A stretch of DNA of 64,000 nt from positions 25,284,501 through 25,348,500 of the forward strand of contig CAMQGK010000110.1 in assembly GCA_947000775.1 (NCBI GenBank), written 5' to 3'. A program made the position numbers and the translations under genes. This DNA is from Pterois miles. Lineage: Eukaryota; Chordata; Actinopteri; Perciformes; Scorpaenidae. Every line of letters starts with the position of its first letter. Position 1 is the stretch's first letter. Below are positions 26,641 through 38,600 of this stretch, one piece after another. Under the pieces are notes generated by a model. It saw only the letters and a list, made by a program, of their open reading frames with translations. It did not search any database and was not told where the DNA came from.

Positions 26641-27744
26641 CGGAGGCCAGGACAAAAAAAAGATGATTAGGAGATGAATAGACACACGGAGCGAGAGAGA
26701 TAATGCTTGAAAGAGATAAATAGTGCATGTCACTTTAAGCATGGTACACTGAGTGTAAAAGTGTGCATATGTAAAGGGTGTTTGTCTTGGCTGAAGTGCA
26801 TTAACTGCAGCATGGCCATAATTCAGAGCAGCTTGTCCTCATTAAGACTTAACAGTCCCTCCCACTGAAGCGCCTTACTCTGAGGGCAGCTTAGCCCTTT
26901 CATCCCCATTTTGATATGGACCTCAGCCCTGTCTCCAGAATACAAGGGACTGTGGCAGTGATGGTGATAGCAGAGCTGCCAACCCCTGGACCTCTGATAA
27001 CCCTCAACATAAGCTCTGCTGCACCAACATCCAAAGGTTACTGTCACTCACTCTCTCCAAACACCACCGTTCAATCCTACGCTAGATCCACATCAGGATC
27101 AGCATTTTCGTCAGCGGAAAAGTTGGCTTGTTTGCTGCCACAATAAAGTGCCATGAATTAGTAGCCACCGCGAAGTCTGATTTAAATATTTCATGTTCTC
27201 CATCATGTGATCATTGTTATACTGCATGAGAAACTTGAGTTGGGAGTTATGTCATTTTCCTTTTTTTGGTAGATAAAGCTGTTGACAGGCTTTTCAGCAG
27301 AACATCCTGTTTTTTTCTCAACAAGCAGTTTCATCAGGGGTCAGATTAAACAACTAGAAACAGACAGCATTCACCTGCAGGTTAAACCTTTGAAGGGATC
27401 AGCCAAACTCTGAGCTCCTGTGTTAAGATCCTTATCAAGACATTTCTGCCTTCCAGGGCACTATCTATCCGGTTACAGTATGAAGTGAAAACAGACTTCA
27501 ACCAAGACCTTAACTTCCTTTAGTTCCCCTTACAAAAGTTGCAATTTCATCCCAATGTCAGGATCAAAGATCATGTGGCGAAGACTGGAGCCATCGGATG
27601 CAGTCGACCTCGAATTCACTGTTTGCTCCGATAAGTCCTTCAGACGTGACATGGCTGTCAACTTAAACTGCCACTCTTGTGGCCATCACTATACACTGTA
27701 AGTATGTCTCAGATGCTTCTCAGTCAGGCAGGTTGACTCAAGTC

Positions 27745-28229
27745 TGATTGTATAGAAGTCTATGAGAAAATGAGCCTATTTCTCACTTGATTTATTACAT
27801 CAGTAAACATTGTAAACATGAGTTTATGGTCTCAGTCACTAGTTTCAAGTCTTCTTCAATACAGCATGATGCTCATTTAGTAAATTATGGTCCCATTTAG
27901 AGTAAAATAGACCATAAAGCAGGGTATGCTTCAGGACTTGGCTACCTTGCGATTGACAGGTCGTTACCATGGCGCTGCCTGGACAGGGCGTTGTCTGTGT
28001 TTTCCTCTTACAACTTTTCAGTTCATGAAAAGTTAACTGTAACATTTTGGTCACCTGAAAATGTCTAATTCAGTGTTTGGTTGCGCTTAGCTCTACCCTC
28101 TCTTGTCACTTCTAGTTGCAAAAAACACGGCGATGGCCAAAACGCCAAACTCGAGGCTTCAAAACGGTAGTCCACAAGTCAAAGGGTGATGTCACAGCGA
28201 CTACATCAACTTCTTATACAGTCTATGGT
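27745..28229 (+). repeat. dispersed repeat family A, copy 2
   Basis: It runs from GTCTGATTGTATAGAAGTCT through TTTATGGTCTCAGTCACTAG and TTGCGATTGACAGGTCGTTA to TTATACAGTCTATGG. It is the fullest copy in the window and gives the family its length of about 490 bp. No open frame is conserved among copies. Confidence 0.65.
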
Positions 28230-29189
28230 GCAGAGTATTAACAAAGACCTTGTGCTGTGTTTTCTGAGGTATGTGCACAGATTCTCATTAATGACACCCA
28301 GGCTATACACTGCAAGCATTTCTCTGCATATTGAGAGTGAAAATTAGTGTGTGAATGTGAAAAATCAAATGGCTGCACTGGTGATCACCTAAACTCAGAT
28401 GTTAACAAAAGTGTTCCCTCTCCGCTGTCTTTCTTTTTAGCAAAGATCAGAGTACAAAACATTCAAGTAGCAGCCTCTAATTTTTGGCTGGTGCTGACAA
28501 ATGTCTCCAGCCGCAGGTCATGTCAACTGTAGCTTTTTAATGGTAGTGCTGTGAGTAAGTTGGTGGCAGGCCAAAATTAAACTTTGCTGTTGAGGGTCTG
28601 TCTGCTCTCTGCAAGCTGTTGATTCTACGATAAAAGAGAGTGATTACATCTTCTCAATAACCGATTACGTCACATCAATTTCAGGTCATACCATTCCAGC
28701 TGAACTTTCCTTAATATCATATCAATGATTAAAGTTTATCCCAGATACCCAATAATACAGGACTTGAATCGGGCCAAACAAACTTGAGCAGGACATCCCT
28801 TATTACCCAAACTGACTGTCGACAGACCGAATTTGTGGATCAACAAAGAATAGATCTACAGCTGTAGATGTCTGCACAGGCTGCCTTTAAAACATGGGAT
28901 TATTGCAGACATTTTGTGTGGGCCCACTTTCAGTTTACCTTCCAAATAAACTGGTTTAGATAATCCATCCAGACTTGTCTTGTTTGCAGTCTCTATGATC
29001 ACCTGACCACTCTTTCCTTGCCTTGTCTGACTATCTATGTGGCCATCTCACCAGCTCTAAGGTTTGGCACAAGCTGTACTAAACTGGAAAATGTCCTTTA
29101 ACGAGAAAACTGATTGTTTGATCCAAGATGACATTTGCCAACATGTAATTGGTAGATGGACTACATTTACATCAAACCTTTATGGTCTT

Positions 29190-29466
29190 CCAAACAATCA
29201 ACGTGCTTTATACTACATGCCAACATTTACGCCATTCACACACATTCATACACTCATGTCAGAGGCTGCCATACAAAATGCCACCTGCCATCTGGATCTA
29301 AACTATGCTCATTGACATACACTCACACACTGATGGCACAGCCAACGGGAGCAATTTGGGGTTCAGTATCTTGCCCAAAGGACACTTCGACATGTGTACT
29401 GGAGGAGCAAGGAATTGAACGAATCTTATTGGACGACCCACTCTACCTCTTGAGTCACAGCTACCC
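29190..29466 (-). mobile_element. tRNA-derived SINE (second family), minus orientation
   Basis: On the minus strand the head reads GGTAGCTGTGACTCAAGAGG (A-box-like), followed by GTTCAATTCC (B-box-like, 29411-29420), then a body with ACATGTCGAAGTGTCC and a tail with GAATGTGTGTGAATGG. The order and spacing are those of a tRNA-headed SINE widespread in teleosts. Confidence 0.7.
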
Positions 29467-30699
29467 AACTTGTTTATCCATCATTGAATTTATCAAGATC
29501 TTTGTTTTTTTTTATATGCCGACAATACTTAAACTCAGCTGATGTCAGTCATATTATATACTCATTCTTTCAAGTCTGTGCACAAGATGGGAAATAATTT
29601 AGTACTTCAGAGAGGCTCTGATGATGATCTAGGATTCAAAGAACCATCTGTTAAATCTGGAAAGACTAAAATTGTAAAAAAAAAATCTTATATGGTAAGA
29701 CAGCACAGACAGCTGCAACATAGCTTGAGGGAAACTATATAGCAGGAGCTCATGAAGAGAAACCATGAGAAACATCTTCTCTGCCACAGTCCGAGGTTGA
29801 GAAATGGTATGGATGCTGAAGAGAGGGTGGAAAATACAGAAGGATGAGCAATAGAGGGCATGAAGACAGTGAGAAAAGCAATTAGTGGCTGCTAATTGCT
29901 CTCATTAGAAGAGATGGGGCCGATTTCGCAGACCTCGCGATGGACAGTGGCGAGTCAAACATATAAATGTGGAGTGCAGTTTAAAAGCTGTGCCGCAAAC
30001 GGTGGTAGCTCTCAAGCCTGATAGCAGTAGGATTGATAAGACCAGACACTATCATCAAAATTTCACTCTATCGCCTTTCTTGTGATAAAAAAAGTGGAAA
30101 TGACTATAAAGATAAAACGATAGAGGTGTACTGCAGCTGCAGAAAAGACAAACAAAATGATGGAGTAAAAGGAGAAACTTCCTTGAGCAAGACATTTTAT
30201 CCTTTATATGGTAAATAATAGGGCAGTCAAAGCTGATGCAATGATAACACATTAACGCAATTTAATTTTAACGCCACAAATTTCTTTCATGCTTCTTTCA
30301 TTAATGCAATTTGCCATTTTTAGAATGGGCTTAGCTTTAAATCTAGATACTGGTATCATATGAAACTAGAAAACCTAAAGAATCCATTAGTACCAACCAT
30401 GTCATACTAGCTTGTCACGAATGAGGCTAAATAATGCTCCAAAGTTACATTAAATTATGGTGAGGAAAAACTTCCTTGACCTCTGACCTCAAGATATGTG
30501 AATGAAAATGTTTTTTATGGGTACCCATGAATCCCCAGTTTACAGACATGGCCACTGTATGATAATCACATGCGGTTTTGGGTAAGTCTGAGTCAAGTCA
30601 GCACGCTGACACACTGACTGCAGTTTGCCATGTTATGATTAAAGCATATTTCTTTATTCTAAATGCAGTATTCTGGATAATATTTGTCATTATTACACA

Positions 30700-31229
30700 G
30701 CCTTGTTGAATACTCGATGCTGACTGGTCAATCACAGCAATCTACGCTCTGTTATTTCTGATGTCAGACTCTGGTGGATCGTTTTTGTATCCAATTATTG
30801 GTTTCTTAAGTAAGCAGCCGTGTAATAAGAAAGAAAGAAAGAAAGATTTTCCTTTATTAGTCCCACAGTGGGGAAATTCAGTTTTACACTCTGTTTTTCA
30901 CACACAGTACATATACATGCGTCAATGGAGAGATGTCAGAGTGAGGGGGCTGCTCCTGACAAGCGCCCAGAGCAGTTGGGGGTTTGGTGCCTTGCTCAGG
31001 GGCACCTCGGCAGTGCCCAAGAGGTAAACTGGCACCTCTCCAGCAACCAGTTGGTCTTGGTCCATGGTCCCTAATCACTAAGCGTGATAATGTACAGCTA
31101 GTGGGTCACTGTTGTGAAAGAAACCCCTTCAGAGCGATGCAAGACCCCTTCACTTTGTGTCAGGGTCAGTCTGGCAGTCTCTATTTCAACACAATGACCC
31201 GCTTGCTGTTTATTATCCCTTACTTGCTT
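30700..31229. mobile_element. MITE-like element inserted in the hAT copy
   Basis: This block breaks the hAT similarity. It starts near CACAGCCTTGTTGAATACTC and TGACTGGTCAATCACAGC, and includes GCAGCCGTGTAATAAG just left of the internal SINE. Exact ends are uncertain; a TTATTA-like match at both junctions could be its duplication. Confidence 0.5.
30828..31067 (-). mobile_element. tRNA-derived SINE family 1, copy (head truncated)
   Basis: In minus orientation its 3' tail is an (AAAG)n stretch at the left, followed by TTTATTAGTCCCACAGTGGG and CAGTTGGGGGTTTGGTGCCT. It stops at GGTCCATGG, so the tRNA-like head with boxes A and B is missing. It is close in sequence to the copy at 41203-41497. Confidence 0.85.
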
Positions 31230-31777
31230 TTTGTTGTAAATTGATTTCTAAAAATACATATACACATACTGTACATTTGCATAAAGCAACATATTTTCCC
31301 ACTTCCATGTTGATAAGAGTATTAAATACTTGACAAATCTCCCTTTAAGGCACATTTTGAACAAAAAAAAAAATTGACTACGGACAATCAAAGTATTTTA
31401 ACTGACTGACAGCTCTAGTAAATAAATGGGTCTTGGCATCGCAACATAAAGCATGAAGAGCACAATAATACAGTCAAACTGATGTGATCCAGGTTTCCGT
31501 GGTGAAATCAAATATCCACCCAGCCTGAAAAGTTTATGGCAGCTCCCGCTACTCTATTCTTCATCTTGTCCATCTCAAAATCTGGTTAGTATTGATTAAA
31601 CACTCTCTGGGTATTAAATGATAGCAGCCGTTTTTATTGAGAAAACACTTAGCGGACAGAGCTCCAGAGAAATGAGAGGCCAGCTGAAGGTGCAATGAGA
31701 CCACAGAGACAAAAGCAAGGGAGAAAAACGGAAAAAGAGGCGATTTTTCTTGTGCTTCATTACGGCCCACACAAGTT

Positions 31778-31802
31778 TTTTTTTTTTTTTTTTTTTTTTT
31801 TT
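31778..31802. repeat. poly(T) run
   Basis: A homopolymer of about 26 T. Another (about 18 T) is at 32869-32887. They could be old retroposon tails on the minus strand; no body is recognised. Confidence 0.9.
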
Positions 31803-32260
31803 TCAGAATGTGCGTTTCTATTAAGTAAGCACAAATTTTATTTATCACAGCGCAGGCCAAACCACGGCATAGTATAAAAGAACTCTAATGCTGAAGCATT
31901 TCTTGCTGCAGGATGGTAAAAAAGAAAAAAGGACTTTGTGGTGTCTGTGTGACAGAGTGCCGGTGTGCAATAGGGCATATGCAAACTGAAACAAGATGTA
32001 ATTAACAAGAATAATATCTCTTCCCTCCTTCGACTGTAAGCAAGGGAAGCTGCGATATCTGCTCTGTCCTAAAACAGCATAATTTTGTCAAATTTTCCGT
32101 TGAATCCCCGATTGAATCGCAAGGCAGGGAATTACGATAAAGCTCTCGCTCTCCTAATGAGCACTGGCAGTTAAAGTTGGTACTCTGCTGGCTCAACTTC
32201 TACACCTGCTTCCTGCTCACAGACTCAAATGACTTGAGCAATCAAAAATAACCACCTTAC

Positions 32261-32324
32261 CTCTCAATGATGTCAGCAATGACACAGGCAAACATCTGCA
32301 GGCCCTCTGGAAGCTGCAGAGCCA
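32261..32324 (-). CDS. dph1: dph1 coding exon 3
   Basis: This small 64-bp exon sits alone between two giant introns. The acceptor is CTCCAG (AG at 32326-32325) and the donor GTAAGG starts at 32260. It encodes VALQLPEGLQMFACVIADII followed by E and two bases of an arginine codon. The V-A-L-Q-x-P-E-G-L motif is diagnostic of the DPH1/DPH2 fold. Phases in and out (1 and 2) match exons 2 and 4 exactly. With 24.4 kb upstream and 26.9 kb downstream intron, this exon is the one most exposed to repeat-driven missplicing. Confidence 0.96.
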
Positions 32325-33122
32325 CTGGAGAGAGCGGAAAACAGAAAAGTTACTTGCGTTAGAGTGACAGCAACATGTTATTTAATAAATCCTGGAAAGC
32401 GCAGTTATACATAGCCTCTGCAACTGGTTCAGAGTGCTCCGCTGACAGCAAATAGTGACATTTCAGGGTAATTTCCCCTCTGCCACGGTAGTACTGTTGG
32501 TTTATTTTAGCAAGCGACGGGCTGTTGGAAATACAGTCCAAACCAATCACCACAGCTGTATCTCTACAGCTCATGGCTTGTATGGAGCCATTAAACTCGC
32601 TCTTTTTCCTGTCTGTCTCCATGCCTGCCACTGGCGCTGTGAGTCACACTTTCACTCTTTGCTACTGAAACACACAAAAACACCCGTCCTGCTACCGCCC
32701 TCCCCTGCTTCGCACAAGTTTATTTCTCAAAGCTTGAATTCAATATGGAAAAATTGACGGGACTGCTAGAAAATTGAAATCAAGCAACCAGTTAACAACC
32801 ATTGGACCTGCTGGTGGTGTTGCATGCTGACAACAGGAGACCTATGATGTGTGCCTCATTTCAGACGTTTTTTTTTTTTTTTTTTTTATCAAACAGGCAG
32901 CAGTTCCTGGAAGCATGTCGACGATAGCCTGCCTGTAATCAGTGAAGCGCAGCCATTTTTCTTTATGCATATTTCTCTGAAGAAAAATCACGCAAATGAT
33001 GACTGAAGATGTCATGTGAAATTGCTGGGTTTGCTGCTAATGTAAATACAGGGAGCAGTACTGCACTGCATTCTCCACTTTGCACATTGTGAAAAAGTTC
33101 AGTTTTTTTCCATTGGTTATTT

Positions 33123-33455
33123 GGGGGCGGCAGTAGCTCAGTCTGTAGGGAGTTGGTTGGGAACCGGAGGGTCACCGGTTCAAGTCCCGACATGGACCAA
33201 GAACTGAGTGTGAACTGGTAGCTGGAGAGGTGCCAGTTTACCTCTTGGGCACTGCCGAGGTGCCCCTGAGCAAGGCACCAAACCCCCAACTGCTCGGGGC
33301 GCTTGTCAGGAGCAGCCCCATCACTCTGACATCTCTCCATTGTTGCATGTTTGTGCATGTGTGTGTTTCGGGTCTGCATGTACTGTGTATAAGTTAACAA
33401 CAGAGTGTAAATTGAATTTCCCCTAGTGGGACTAATAAAGGACTATCTTCTTCTT
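33123..33455 (+). mobile_element. tRNA-derived SINE family 1, full-length copy
   Basis: The head GGGGGCGGCAGTAGCTCAGT carries box A (33133-33143) and box B GGTTCAAGTCC (33177-33187). A body follows with TGCCCCTGAGCAAGGCACCA, then the tail CTAGTGGGACTAATAAAGGA and CTATCTTCTTCTT. Length is about 333 bp. It abuts directly the truncated left end of a Tc1 element at 33456. These are internal RNA polymerase III promoter boxes of a SINE, not a functional tRNA gene. Confidence 0.9.
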
Positions 33456-34847
33456 AAAGAAAGTGAACATTTTATATATTCTAGACTCATTACGCACAAA
33501 CTAAAATGTTTCAAGCATTTCTTCATTTTAATTTCAATAATTACAGCCTATAGCTCAAAAAAGGAAGAAAAGGGTATCTCAAAATATTTGATTTACAAAG
33601 CAACTTCTGAAAAGTATGTGCATTTATTCACTCAAAACTTGGTCAATGCTCCTTTTCGCACAAATAGCTGCATCAGTGTGGCGTGGCATGGAGGCAATCA
33701 GCCTGTGGCACTGCTCAGGCCTTATTGAAGCACAGGTTGCTTTGATGGCAGCCTTTAGCTGTACTGTCGTGTACATCTGTTGGGTCGGTGTTTCTCAGAT
33801 TCAGGTCAGACCAGCTGGCTGGCCAATCAAGCACAGTAACATCATGGTCAGCAAAGTAGTAGTTTAGCCACAGTGAGCAGGTGCTAAGTCCTGCTGGAAT
33901 GGGAAATCAGCATCTCCATAAAGCTTGACAGCAGACGGAAGCATTAAGCGCTCTTAAATATCCTGGTAGACGGCTGTGTTGACTTCGGACATGATAAAAC
34001 ACAGTGGACCGATACCAGCAGATGACATGGCTTCCCCCAAATCATCACCGACTGTGGAAACTTCACACTGCACTTCAAGCAACTTGGATTCTGAGCCTCT
34101 CCACTCTCCCTCCAGACTCTGGGACCTGGATTTCCAAACAAAATGCAAAATTTACTTTCATCTGAAAAGAGGACTTTGGCCCACTGAGCAATGGTCCAGT
34201 TCTTCTTCTTTGCCCAGGTGAGAGGCTTCTGACACTGTCTCTGGCTCAGGAGTGGCTTGATATTAGGGATGAGTCAGCTGTAACCCATTTCCTGAAGACG
34301 TCTGTGAGTGCTGGCTCTTGATGCACTGACTCCAGCCTCAGTCCAGTCCTGGTGAAGCTCTTCCAAGTTCTCGAATCGGCTTTGCTTGATGATCTTCTCT
34401 AAGCTGCAGTCATCCCTGTTGCTTCTGCTCTTTTTCCGACCACACTTTTCCCTTCCAGTCAACTTTCCTGCTTCACTACAGTACTCTGCGAACAGCCAGC
34501 CCTTTCAGTGGTTTACCCATGGAGGGCGTCGATGATTGTCTTCAGGACAACTGTCAAGTCAGTAGCCTTCCCCATGATTGTGGTTGTGTGTACTGAACTA
34601 GACCGAGAGATACACTGGACCGAAGCTTTATGTGCAGTAATTTACTCAAACTCAAAATGAAATATTATAACATTCTGAGATACCTTCTACTTTCTTTTTG
34701 AGCTGTAGGCTGTAAATATTGAAATAAAAATTACATTTTTGGTTTATGTATAATGAGTCTAAAATATATTAAATTTTCACTTTCTTAAATAACTGACAAC
34801 GAACATTGAACTTTTCCACGATATTGCAGTTTTTTGAGAGATACCTG
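33456..34847 (-). mobile_element. Tc1-like element, degenerate, left terminus missing
   Basis: The right end is intact in outline: TA (34848-34849) next to CAGGTATCTCTCAAAAAACT read on the minus strand. The inner inverted-repeat block AAGAAAGTGAA...TCTAGACTCATTA (33456-33494) has its partner at about 34740-34800, but the outermost 60 bp or so of the left repeat are absent, exactly where the SINE at 33123-33455 begins. The family is the same as the intact element at 55092-56703, judging from transposase similarity. Confidence 0.85.
33624..34575 (-). pseudogene. Tc1-like transposase pseudogene
   Basis: The reading starts at ATG 34575-34573 (ATGGGGAAGGCTACTGAC) and ends at TAA 33626-33624. Recognisable pieces are KCGRKKSRSNRDD, LHQDWTEAGVSAS and RRLQEMGYS (34274-34462), then GNPGPRVWRESGEAQNP (33944-34141), switching frame to SSAGIGPLC (33954-34148), and finally a C-terminal S-M-P-R motif (near 33690). 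Frameshifts and stops between these blocks show that it is dead. The N-terminal half corresponds closely to the intact transposase 21 kb to the right. Confidence 0.88.
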
Positions 34848-34909
34848 TAAATTAAAGGCAGATTGCAATGAGCAATTTAAGCTCAAATAAAGCTGTTTTA
34901 AATAATTAA

Positions 34910-35638
34910 AGCAGCATTGGGTAGAATTGGACAAATATGATTAATTTAAAAATATATATATTTTTATCAAAAAGTCACTATATCCTGACAGTTGTGCATG
35001 AGACCGGTAATCTGAAAACAATCATGAGCCTCTGTGTCCTCCAGTGCTCCTAATGGCAACTGCAAGATTTCACAGACCGGAGGAAAACAACCAATCAGAG
35101 CCGAGGTGGAGCCCGACGTCTCTGAGCAGCGCTGAACAAATATGAATCAATATTCTGTTACCGTAATGTCTATTTCTCGCCTCAAATGTTTGCAGAAACA
35201 TCTTGTAGTTATTGTTTAGCTATAAAATGAGAAAGTTGGTGACCTAGCGGCAATGTGAGGAAATACCAAATACCACCCACCATCTGGTGCAAACTTTCTC
35301 ATTTTATAGCTAAACAGTAACACAAAACTGAAAACATTTGAGGTGAGAAATAGGCATTACAGTAACAGAGTTTAGATTCATATTTGATCAGCTCTGCCTA
35401 GTTTGACCAACTGATCAGAGTTTGTGATTGACAGCTGCCTCTGATGAATGAACAGCCAGTAAAAGCGCTCTCTCTTTCTGAACTGACCTGTGATTGGCCA
35501 AAGTCCCCCGTAATATGCTAGATTATTTAAACCCTGAAAACAGAGCCATGAGGAGGTACAGAAGTCCAGTTTTCTCTCAAAACAATTGATTATGGAATTT
35601 TTGTCCATGATACCAAATATATTTTGCCTACTGCCACA
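34910..35638. repeat. fold-back MITE, copy 1
   Basis: The two halves are inverted copies. AACTTTCTCATTTTATAGCT (about 35290) mirrors AGCTATAAAATGAGAAAGTT (about 35219), and ATATGAATCAATATTCTGTT mirrors the region near 35370. TTAA lies at both ends (34906-34909 and 35639-35642). The same family occurs at 54343-54982. There is no coding frame. Confidence 0.75.
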
Positions 35639-38600
35639 TTAAGGGCGCTCCTGCTGATCAGCCACTGAATGTAACTGGCTAATACTCATTCGAAATAGTT
35701 TGATCTGTGATCCCTATAAAGGCCGATCAGAAGAGTTGATCAGATAAGGTAATACACACGATCTCTATCTCTAAGCCACTTAACACAGCCTGTTGAAGGT
35801 GGCAATGTTGCGTCTACCCAACGCTGTTGTGTTACATATCACACCGACATGCTGCCTATAATCACAACTGGAGTAGTATTATGCTTTATTTGGTTTAGTG
35901 TGAAAAAGCAAAACCAGTGTAATGAGGGGTTTATTGTTCTGTATAAAAGGGACTATGAGAGAGAGAGAGAGGAATATGTTAAATATGTTGCCTGTCAAAA
36001 AGAAACAATTGTCACTTTTAATACTTTAATACTTTAATACTAAGACTTCAGATAGCCCTTGTGATTGGCATCCGCCAATACCACTTCCAGTGGTCGGTGA
36101 TCAGCCCCATAAATCCTGATCGGAGCATCCTTAATGTTAACAAAAATGCAAAGTATGAAAAATATGAGTGCAGGTGATTTAAAATAAATAAGCTGAAATA
36201 AAAGACTATGAGTTTCTGAAAGCAGCATGGTGTAATTAAGCCTCTAAGGAAGAAAAGGAAACTAATCAACAGAATATCTGAGCATTTTAAAACACCACAG
36301 AGGTAACAGAGAGCGGTGGTTATTAAGGTTGCACCTTAAGATAATCCACTAGTGCAAGTAAATGCTCCCTTTGGAGTCCTTCTTTAAACTCATTTTAATG
36401 TAAGGGCTTTTTCTCAAATTTCATTTTATTGTTTCATTTTTGTTTATTGTTGTTTTACTGTTCTGAATCCATGGTTACAAAAGGCTCTTAGTATCTGCTG
36501 GATCAGATATTTTTCTTTTTACATCATTCAATCTGTTATTTTTGTTTCCTTACAGGATTGTTTAACATGACTTCAACTGCTTTGGTTTTACATTTCTAGA
36601 AATAAAGATAATTGCATGTGTTTTACACGGCCAAATATTTTTTCAAAGACTTCAACACCAATCAAAATGTTTCAGTGTCCTCATTTCAGACAAACTGAAC
36701 TGCACCTTTAAAGCTTTCCTTTATTGATAATATCATGTTTTTTCTTGAAATTCATAGATGAAAATCTGAATGTCCTTCAGGAATTTCTTATAAGACATGG
36801 CTTGTGATTTTTGCATTGAAGATCCTATATTATTTGGTAGATCAAGAATCCATGATTTAGTATACATTAATCCTGCCATCTCATCATCAAATAAACATGA
36901 CGACATCTCGCTATCAGAGACTAATAAGATATTGATGATGTCAAGTGTAGCCCCGCAAGGAATAACAGAACAGGAATCAGAGCGTGAAGTGGGTGAGAAG
37001 GAAAAGATGAGAGTGACAGAGAGGAGATTAATAAGGAAAGCAAATACGGTGCTGGGAGATAGCATATCCCCTTATTATACTAATACTAATACTACTACTA
37101 ATAATAATAATTGCGTAATAAAAATGCAGAGTGAAACATTTTATACCAATTTAAGCTGCATGATGTTTATTTCATTAGCAGTAAATCTGCTGAATATTTT
37201 TTTCAGTAAATTATCTCTATCAGGGGTAGCCTGAGGAGATTATGTGTTTGATCGTGTGTGCGCATCTGTCTGTCCATGGCTAATGTCACATACTACTGGA
37301 ACCATCAGCCTAATATTTATGGTGCTCATTTATGACTGTACAGTCACGGACCTCTCATGGTGGCAGTGACTAACACTCTTCTGAAAAACATATTTCATTG
37401 TCTGCTTCATACTGTCATTGACAGCTGACTCCTTAATACTAACCGGCCAGTCGGGTCAAGTTATCAACGACTGCTTCAGTTTAGAGTCTTGTTTCTGTTA
37501 TGGATTAGGATTAGTTCCTCTATTGCTATCTAGGACAGACAATTGTATGTATGTACAGTATGTATGTATATATGTATGTAGAACAATCGCTCAGCAAATA
37601 ACAAATTGAACCAGGCACTGACTACAACAGACTATGTCTGAGTGGTCTATAAAATATCAGAACACGTTGACAAAATATTTCCTAGAGGCTCATGAAACAA
37701 ATTTTTGTTATTATTGTTATTATTTATTATATTTTCTTGTTTCCTTTGGCCAACTGTCCAAAACCCAAAGAGACTAAATTTCAGCAGAGGAGAGTAATTT
37801 GAGAAGCTGGAAAAAGAAAATATTTGGCAATTTTATTTTATTAATAACATCAACTTTTAATCAGTTAGAACAATACTTTCCAATGAATTGCCTTTGAATT
37901 GACTGATCAATTAGCTGACTATTTCAACAAAGATTCCAATGAACTAAAATTCTTTCCACCAAAAGCATTTTTTGCATCAAGATAAATGGTCATTTAAATC
38001 AAGAAAAAAAAATATTTTTTTGATTTGGCAACAAGGGTTCCTTTCACACATACATTACACATCTTCTGAGGATAAGAAAGTGAAAGGAATTCCTTGTTTT
38101 AGGATTTTTAGGTTTTTTCTAACTAGACTGTTTTAGCTCAATTTCAACAGCGTGAATTTGTGTGTAATTGTGTGAAATACAGAGGTTCTGCTGTTCAGTG
38201 GTTTGCTGTTTGGATTATTATACAACAATGTTTGTGTATCAGCAAGGCCTCCTGTCAACACCTTTTTGCCAATTACCCTTTATGAAGCAGTAATTTATGT
38301 ATATTTCACGATATGATCATAAACATGGATTCACAAGGTGCCGACCAGTTCAGTGCGAAGTCCCTGCCACCATGTCAGGCGCATAGAGCGAGCACCCGGA
38401 GACAAAAGGCTTTGTTTCAATCAACCTTGGCATTTTCTCCCAGTCAAACTCTGCCGCACCTTACTTCAATAAATCCATCAACGTCTCAGTGGACACTTAC
38501 AATTTGAAGACGCTGAATTCAGCGCCGTGTTTTCACATGACTAGGCCTGAAACAATTTCAGAGACTTCAAGGCCAGACAGCATTAAACAACAAAAGCTGG

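Larger units (their letters stand above)
30219..31417 (-). mobile_element. hAT-type nonautonomous element with nested insertion
   Basis: The ends are TAGGGCAGTCA (30219) and TGACAGCTCTA (to 31417). They are flanked by a perfect 8-bp target duplication GTAAATAA at 30211-30218 and 31418-31425. The two flanks match, in reverse, the element at 4053-4678. The middle (about 30700 to 31229) is foreign: a second MITE-like element starting CCTTGTTGAATACTCGATGC, which itself contains a SINE at 30828-31067. Confidence 0.88.

Noticed and set aside
33133..33187. Apparent tRNA gene with box A and box B
   Set aside because: These are the internal promoter boxes of a SINE head; no cloverleaf with a valid acceptor stem is followed by a normal tRNA 3' end.
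32963..33400. 145-codon minus-strand open frame
   Set aside because: It covers a family 1 SINE. The same peptide pattern recurs over the copies at 30884-31078, 41038-41462 and 51114-51326, so it is a repeat artefact.
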